Of a stretch of 36,549 nucleotides of DNA, positions 31,726-36,549 are shown in pieces; the first letter of the stretch is position 1, and every line of letters starts with the position of its first letter. This stretch comes from Acidimicrobiaceae bacterium (lineage in GTDB: Bacteria; Actinomycetota; Acidimicrobiia; Acidimicrobiales; Aldehydirespiratoraceae): assembly GCA_009845995.1 (NCBI GenBank), contig VXYK01000055.1, positions 146,539 through 183,087 on the forward strand. Direction: 5' to 3'. The notes under the pieces were generated by a model. That model was not told where the DNA came from. It saw only the letters and a program-made list of their open reading frames with translations, and ran no database searches. The translations under genes were made by a program, and so were the position numbers.

Positions 31726-34572
31726 GTGGCTGATCGGTTATTCATCTCGGGGGCACGCGAGCACAACCTTTGCGACATCGATCTTGAGCTTCCGCGGGAC
31801 AAGCTGATCGTCTTCTCCGGAATTTCCGGTTCCGGCAAGTCGTCGCTGGCGTTCGACACGATCTACGCCGAGGGTCAGCGCCGTTACGTTGAGTCGCTTT
31901 CTGCATACGCCCGTCAGTTCCTGGGTCAGATGGACAAGCCCGACGTCGACTTCATCGAGGGCCTGTCCCCAGCGATTTCGATCGACCAGAAGAGCGCCTC
32001 GCGCAATCCGCGTTCCACCGTGGGCACGGTTACTGAGGTATACGACTATCTGCGCCTGCTCTACGCCAGAATCGGCATCCCTCACGACCCGGAAACCGGC
32101 GAGGAGTTGGTTCGCCAGACGCCGCAACAGATCGTCGACAAGGTCTTGAAGTTGCCACCCGATACCCGGTTCCAGGTGTTGGCGCCGATTGTCCGTGGGC
32201 GCAAAGGCACCTACGAGACGCTTCTCTCCGATCTCGCCCAACAGGGTTTTGCGCGGGCGATCGTCGACGGTGGACTGCTCGAACTCAGCGAGCAGAACGA
32301 ACTCGATCTGGCCCGCTACGAAACCCACAACATCCAGGTCGTCGTGGACCGCCTGGTGCTGCGTGAAGGGATCGAACGGCGCCTCACCGACTCGATCGAG
32401 ACGGCTCTGTCCCTAACCGGCGGGATCGCCGAGATTCAGATCGTGCCGAGGGAGGGCGAGGGGCCGGTCGAGACAATCGTATTCAGCCAACATCTATCGC
32501 GGCCCTCCGACGGCAAGTCGTTCGAGGAGTTGGCGCCTCGCAACTTCTCGTTCAACTCTCCCTATGGTGCCTGCACACATTGCGACGGCCTCGGGACCGT
32601 CTTCGAGGTAGACGCCCAGCTCGTAGTACCAGATCCCGACGCGACGATCGCCGAAGGTGCGATCACGCCCTGGGCTGCCGGGCGCACCCGCTACTACTCG
32701 AGAATGGTGGAATCGGTGTGCAAGGCCTTCGACATTCCAACCGATCGGCCTTGGCACAAACTGACCGACAACCAGCGGGAGATACTGCTGCTAGCCAAAG
32801 GCGTGAAGGATCGTGTCCAGGTCCGCTACAAGAACCGGTACGGCCGCACCCGCGTCTATCAGGCGAAGTTCGAGGGAGTCGTACCGTACCTCATGCGTCG
32901 ACACAGCGAATCCGAGAGCGACTCGGCCCGCAACACCATAGAGGGGTACATGCGGCAGGTGCCGTGCCGCGAATGTGACGGGTCACGGCTGAATCCGTTG
33001 TCTCTGGCGGTGACCATCAACGACCTCACGATCCATGATCTTTGCGCCCTGTCGATCGCTGAGGCCGCCAAGTGCCTCGGGGAGTTGGAGTTGTCAGAAC
33101 GGGACTCGATCATCGCCGAGCAGGTATTGAAAGAGATCAAAGCCCGGCTCGGCTTCCTGCTTGATGTCGGGCTCGACTACCTGACTCTGGCCCGTGGTGC
33201 AGCGTCTTTGGCCGGCGGTGAAGCCCAGCGGATCCGTTTGGCTTCGCAGGTCGGGTCCGGGCTTGTCGGGGTGCTGTATGTGCTTGATGAGCCTTCGATC
33301 GGCTTGCATCAGCGTGACAACCACCGCCTGATCGAGACGCTGTTGCGCATGCGGGACTTGGGCAACACGGTGCTTGTGGTGGAGCACGACGAAGACACGA
33401 TCAAAGTCGCCGACCATGTGGTCGATATCGGCCCCGGCGCGGGTGAGCACGGCGGCCGCATCGTCCATTCCGGTTCCTTCGAGGATCTGCTGGGGAACCC
33501 GGAATCGATCACTGGCCAGTATCTCTCGCGTCAGCGGCAGATCGAGGTTCCCGCCATGCGCCGTATCGGCGACGGTACGAACCTGACAGTGCGCGGGGCC
33601 CGGCACAACAACCTGAAGAACATCGATGTCGACTTCCCGCTCGGCAAGTTCATATGTGTCACAGGCGTGTCGGGTTCCGGTAAGTCCTCGCTGGTCGAGG
33701 AGATTCTCCACCGTGCCTTGATGCAGCGGATCTACACCTCGAGGCTGCCACCGGGGCTGCACACTCGCATTGAGGGAATCGAGAACCTCGACAAAGTGAT
33801 CGCCATCGATCAGTCGCCGATCGGGCGCACCCCTCGTTCCAATCCGGCCACCTACACCAGTGTCTTCGATCACATCCGTAAGCTCTTCTCGCAGACCAAC
33901 GAGGCGAAGGTCCGGGGCTATCTTCCCGGCCGCTTCTCGTTCAACGTGAAGGGCGGACGCTGCGAAGCCTGTCGCGGTGACGGCACGATCAAGATCGAGA
34001 TGCACTTCCTGCCCGACGTTTACGTGCCGTGCGAGGTGTGCAAGGGAGTGCGTTACAACCGCGACACCTTGGAGGTCCAGTTCAAGGGTCGCAACATCTC
34101 CGAGATTCTGGACATGCCGTGTGAGACGGCACTCGAGTTCTTTGCAAATCAACCCGCGATCGCCCGTCATATGCAGACACTGGTCGACGTCGGGCTGGGG
34201 TATGTCCGCTTGGGTCAACCCGCGCCGACACTTTCGGGCGGTGAGGCGCAGCGCGTCAAACTAGCCAGCGAGCTGGCCAAACGTTCCACAGGTCACACCA
34301 TCTACCTCCTGGACGAACCCACTACGGGCCTTCATTTCGAGGACATTCGCAAGCTGCTCGGCGTGCTCAGCCGGCTGGTAGACCAGGGCAACACGGTTGT
34401 CGTGATCGAACACAACCTTGATGTCATCAAGACTGCCGACTGGTTGATCGACCTCGGCCCCGAGGGCGGATCGGGAGGGGGGACCGTGGTCGCGGTGGGT
34501 ACTCCTGAAGAGGTGGCTGCCGTGCCCGAGAGCCATACCGGAGCGTTCTTGGTGCCGATGTTGTCTGGTTAA
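31726..34572 (+). CDS. uvrA: Excinuclease ABC subunit A
   Basis: The 948-residue damage sensor has two ABC-type ATPase modules: Walker [10 protein letters not shown] (residues 32-40) with [11 protein letters not shown] and [13 protein letters not shown], then [27 protein letters not shown] and [14 protein letters not shown]. The second zinc module is intact (C746, C749, C769, C772). In the first, only the second pair remains (C283, C286), because the positions of the first pair read R259 and D262 in HLSRPSDG. The zinc site there is therefore probably lost or altered. An SOS box and a TAGAGT box precede the GTG start. uvrC follows after four bases, forming one operon. Confidence 0.97.
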   Translation: MADRLFISGAREHNLCDIDLELPRDKLIVFSGISGSGKSSLAFDTIYAEGQRRYVESLSAYARQFLGQMDKPDVDFIEGLSPAISIDQKSASRNPRSTVGTVTEVYDYLRLLYARIGIPHDPETGEELVRQTPQQIVDKVLKLPPDTRFQVLAPIVRGRKGTYETLLSDLAQQGFARAIVDGGLLELSEQNELDLARYETHNIQVVVDRLVLREGIERRLTDSIETALSLTGGIAEIQIVPREGEGPVETIVFSQHLSRPSDGKSFEELAPRNFSFNSPYGACTHCDGLGTVFEVDAQLVVPDPDATIAEGAITPWAAGRTRYYSRMVESVCKAFDIPTDRPWHKLTDNQREILLLAKGVKDRVQVRYKNRYGRTRVYQAKFEGVVPYLMRRHSESESDSARNTIEGYMRQVPCRECDGSRLNPLSLAVTINDLTIHDLCALSIAEAAKCLGELELSERDSIIAEQVLKEIKARLGFLLDVGLDYLTLARGAASLAGGEAQRIRLASQVGSGLVGVLYVLDEPSIGLHQRDNHRLIETLLRMRDLGNTVLVVEHDEDTIKVADHVVDIGPGAGEHGGRIVHSGSFEDLLGNPESITGQYLSRQRQIEVPAMRRIGDGTNLTVRGARHNNLKNIDVDFPLGKFICVTGVSGSGKSSLVEEILHRALMQRIYTSRLPPGLHTRIEGIENLDKVIAIDQSPIGRTPRSNPATYTSVFDHIRKLFSQTNEAKVRGYLPGRFSFNVKGGRCEACRGDGTIKIEMHFLPDVYVPCEVCKGVRYNRDTLEVQFKGRNISEILDMPCETALEFFANQPAIARHMQTLVDVGLGYVRLGQPAPTLSGGEAQRVKLASELAKRSTGHTIYLLDEPTTGLHFEDIRKLLGVLSRLVDQGNTVVVIEHNLDVIKTADWLIDLGPEGGSGGGTVVAVGTPEEVAAVPESHTGAFLVPMLSG

Positions 34573-34576
34573 GGCG

Positions 34577-36436
34577 ATGATTTCCCGTCCGCCGACCGGC
34601 TCTATTCCCGACACTCCCGGTTCATACCAGTTCAAGGACCGAGATGGTCGGGTGATCTATGTCGGGAAGGCCAAGAACCTGCGGTCTCGGCTCTCCAACT
34701 ACTTTCAGAATCCCCGCAAGCTGCCGACCCGTACTCGTCAGATGGTTGAGACCGCGGAATCGGTCGAATGGATTCAGGTCGCCAACGAGGTCGAGGCCTT
34801 GATGCTGGAGTTCTCGCTCATCCAGCGCCACAAGCCGCGCTTCAACGTCCGCTACACCGACGACAAGTCGTATCCGTTCCTGTGCTTGACGATGATCGAC
34901 GAATGGCCCCGGGCGATGGTCATACGAGGCAAACGCAAGAAGGGAAATCGCTATTTCGGACCGTACGGCCAGGCTTACGCCATTCGTGAGACTCTCGACC
35001 TGCTGCTGCGAACGTTTCCCATACGCACGTGTTCGGACAACAAGTTCCGCGATCACCAGAGGCTGGGCAAGCCTTGTCTGCTGTACCACATAGAGAAATG
35101 TGCCGGGCCCTGCGTCGATGAGGTTGACAAAGAGACCTACGACGGCATGGTCGCTGAGCTCATCAGCTTTCTTGCCGGTGATACCGATGAGGTGGTCGCC
35201 AAGCTCACGGCACAGATGCATGAGGCCAGCGATGCGTTGGAGTACGAGAAGGCGGGCTACTTCAGAGATCGGCTGCGTTCGGTGCGCAAAGCGGTTGAGA
35301 AACAGCAGATGGTTTTCCCCCGCCGGAGCGATGTCGACGTGATCGGCGTCTTCGACGATGAGTTGGAAGCCGCGGTGCAGGTCTTCTTCGTTCGCAAGGG
35401 GCGGGTCATGGGACGCAGGGGCTTCGTCGTCGACAAGGCAGAAGAGCTCGACGAACCGGAACTTATGAGCCGTGTGCTTGAACGCCTCTATTTCGACGAC
35501 AACCCCATCGGCTGGCCCTCAGAGGTGCTGGTGCCGAGGTTGCCCCATGATCCGCGGCTGTACGAGGAGTGGATCAGCGAGGCGCGGGGGACGAGGGTGG
35601 AGATTCGGGTGCCGCAACGCGGCGACAAACGGCGTCTTCACGAAACCGTGACCCAGAACGCCGAGGAGACCTTCAACCGTCACCGCCTCAAACGCACCAA
35701 CGATCACAACAGCCGCGCCAGAGCGCTCAACGAGTTGCAACAACATCTCGATCTGCCGCTCGTGCCCCTGAGGATTGAGTGCTACGACATGAGCCATATC
35801 GGCGGAACCGATTACGTGGGGTCGATGGTGGTGGTTGAGGACGGTCTGCCGAAGAAGTCCGACTACCGACGTTTCCGAATCCAGTCAGTGCCCGGCAACG
35901 ATGACTATGCGGCGATGGAGGAGGTGCTGACTCGCCGGCTGTCGGCGTATCTGAAAGACCGGCAGATTCCTGTGGAAGAGCGTGACGGCCGATTTTCGTA
36001 TCCGCCGCAGTTGTTGGTGGTCGACGGCGGCAAGGGACAGCTGGGGGTTGCGGAGAGAGTTCTGGCTGAGCTCGGTCTGTCCGCTGAGATCCCGGTGGTT
36101 GCGCTGGCCAAACAGTTTGAAGAGGTCTTCGTGCCCAATAGAAGCGAATCGATCATGCTTCCCCGTCAGTCCGAGGCGCTGTATCTGCTGCAGCGGATCC
36201 GCGACGAGAGCCACCGGTTTGCGATCGCCTATCACCGCCAGTTGCGCGACAAGCGGATGACCCGCTCCGCGCTTGACGGCATCGCCGGTCTCGGCCCGGC
36301 CCGCAAGAAACGCCTGACCAAGGAATTGGGCGGTGTGAACGCAGTGAAACGAGCGGCTTTAGCCGACCTCAAGGGGCTGAGTTGGCTCCCCGACGAGGTA
36401 GCCGAGAACATCTACGCCCATGTCCACCGAACCTGA
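34577..36436 (+). CDS. uvrC: Excinuclease ABC subunit C
   Basis: The 619-residue nuclease makes both incisions in nucleotide excision repair. The N-terminal GIY-YIG domain reads PGSYQFKDRDGRVIYVGKAKNLRSRL, with GS in place of GI/GV before Y. A Cys cluster (PCLLYHIEKCAGPC) follows, then a UVR segment (AKLTAQMHEASDALEYEKAGYFRDRL) that binds UvrB. The RNase H-like domain carries IECYDMSH (D404) and VVDGGKGQLG (D483), and helix-hairpin-helix motifs lie at the C-terminus (IAGLGPARKKRLTKELGG). ATG 34577 is four bases after the uvrA stop, so it shares the SOS-controlled transcript. Confidence 0.97.
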   Translation: MISRPPTGSIPDTPGSYQFKDRDGRVIYVGKAKNLRSRLSNYFQNPRKLPTRTRQMVETAESVEWIQVANEVEALMLEFSLIQRHKPRFNVRYTDDKSYPFLCLTMIDEWPRAMVIRGKRKKGNRYFGPYGQAYAIRETLDLLLRTFPIRTCSDNKFRDHQRLGKPCLLYHIEKCAGPCVDEVDKETYDGMVAELISFLAGDTDEVVAKLTAQMHEASDALEYEKAGYFRDRLRSVRKAVEKQQMVFPRRSDVDVIGVFDDELEAAVQVFFVRKGRVMGRRGFVVDKAEELDEPELMSRVLERLYFDDNPIGWPSEVLVPRLPHDPRLYEEWISEARGTRVEIRVPQRGDKRRLHETVTQNAEETFNRHRLKRTNDHNSRARALNELQQHLDLPLVPLRIECYDMSHIGGTDYVGSMVVVEDGLPKKSDYRRFRIQSVPGNDDYAAMEEVLTRRLSAYLKDRQIPVEERDGRFSYPPQLLVVDGGKGQLGVAERVLAELGLSAEIPVVALAKQFEEVFVPNRSESIMLPRQSEALYLLQRIRDESHRFAIAYHRQLRDKRMTRSALDGIAGLGPARKKRLTKELGGVNAVKRAALADLKGLSWLPDEVAENIYAHVHRT

Positions 36437-36549
36437 CCAGGGACAAGCGACTGCCGAGTCGGGCACGGTTAGCAGCGGTGCCCCCGGATCTGCAGCGTCG
36501 TCCGCAGCGCTGGGCGGTTCGGGGGGTGGCACTGGTGGCCGCGGGTCTG
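36420..36549 (+). CDS. Start of a gene overlapping the uvrC end (3' truncated by window edge)
   Basis: An open frame starts at ATG 36420, overlaps uvrC by 17 bases and runs to the window end. The 43 visible residues are Ser, Gly and Ala rich (MSTEPDQGQATAESGTVSSG and on), with no recognisable domain. In mycobacteria and many Gram-positives rapZ/yvcJ follows uvrC, so an N-terminally extended RapZ is a fair guess, but nothing in the visible part shows it. A start further right in the same frame is possible. Confidence 0.5.
   Translation, partial: MSTEPDQGQATAESGTVSSGAPGSAASSAALGGSGGGTGGRGS

Noticed and set aside
33094..34218. Minus-strand open frame of 374 codons opposite uvrA
   Set aside because: It is an antisense shadow of the conserved second half of UvrA, without start signals or family motifs.

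Overview
The window reads as chromosomal DNA from a high-GC actinobacterium, most likely of the Acidimicrobiia type (inference from gene content; no marker gene was compared). Supporting signs are the order pdtaR-like ANTAR regulator, polA, rpsA, coaE, uvrB, uvrA, which matches the mycobacterial block Rv1626 to Rv1638, a four-domain S1 protein, a GAAC-N4-GTTC SOS box, TANNNT -10 boxes set 6 to 9 bases before start codons, an F420-type luciferase-like oxidoreductase, and a Cys-rich RCC1-like surface protein with S-layer homology segments. There is no insertion sequence, prophage, CRISPR array or other clear mobile element.

Layout. Bases 1-2075 (+) hold the 3' part of an SLH/RCC1-like secreted protein. 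Bases 2081-9993 (-) hold two luciferase-like monooxygenases, an enoyl-CoA hydratase, glycine decarboxylase gcvP, a CPBP membrane protease and an AttH/CrtC-like protein. Bases 10046-12470 (+) are a tight DUF35 / thiolase-fold / crotonase operon, followed by an HU protein and a FabZ-like dehydratase (to 13398). Bases 13459-17712 (-) are a type II fatty-acid synthesis operon, read fabD-fabH-fabG-acpP-fabF. Bases 17713-18093 hold the fab promoter region and a likely small membrane protein gene. Then come tRNA-Leu(CAA) and a cobalamin-riboswitch operon btuF-btuC-btuD-cobO-cobQ (18094-23565, +). From 23586 to the end (+) lies a block of regulation, replication and repair genes: a small coiled-coil protein, a PdtaR-like regulator, polA, rpsA, coaE, uvrB, uvrA, uvrC and the start of a further gene.

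How the genes work together. The riboswitch operon imports corrinoid, adenosylates it and amidates it. The fab operon loads malonyl groups on ACP (FabD), primes (FabH), elongates (FabF) and reduces (FabG); a dehydratase lies across a convergent junction. The DUF35/thiolase/crotonase set and the hydratase/monooxygenase set look like acyl-CoA or steroid-type catabolism, and a perfect match to the KstR operator pattern lies before one monooxygenase. uvrA and uvrC form a two-gene unit behind a perfect LexA-type palindrome.

The points most worth a second look are: a recurring leaderless-promoter geometry at polA, uvrB, uvrA and other genes; five 35-bp tandem repeats abutting the uvrB promoter; a FabD fused to a biotinyl/lipoyl-like domain without the modified lysine; a UvrA that has lost half of its first zinc module; a DUF35 protein with no zinc-ribbon cysteines beside a thiolase lacking its GHP motif; and the KstR-like operator. 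No wholly new multi-gene system was recognised.
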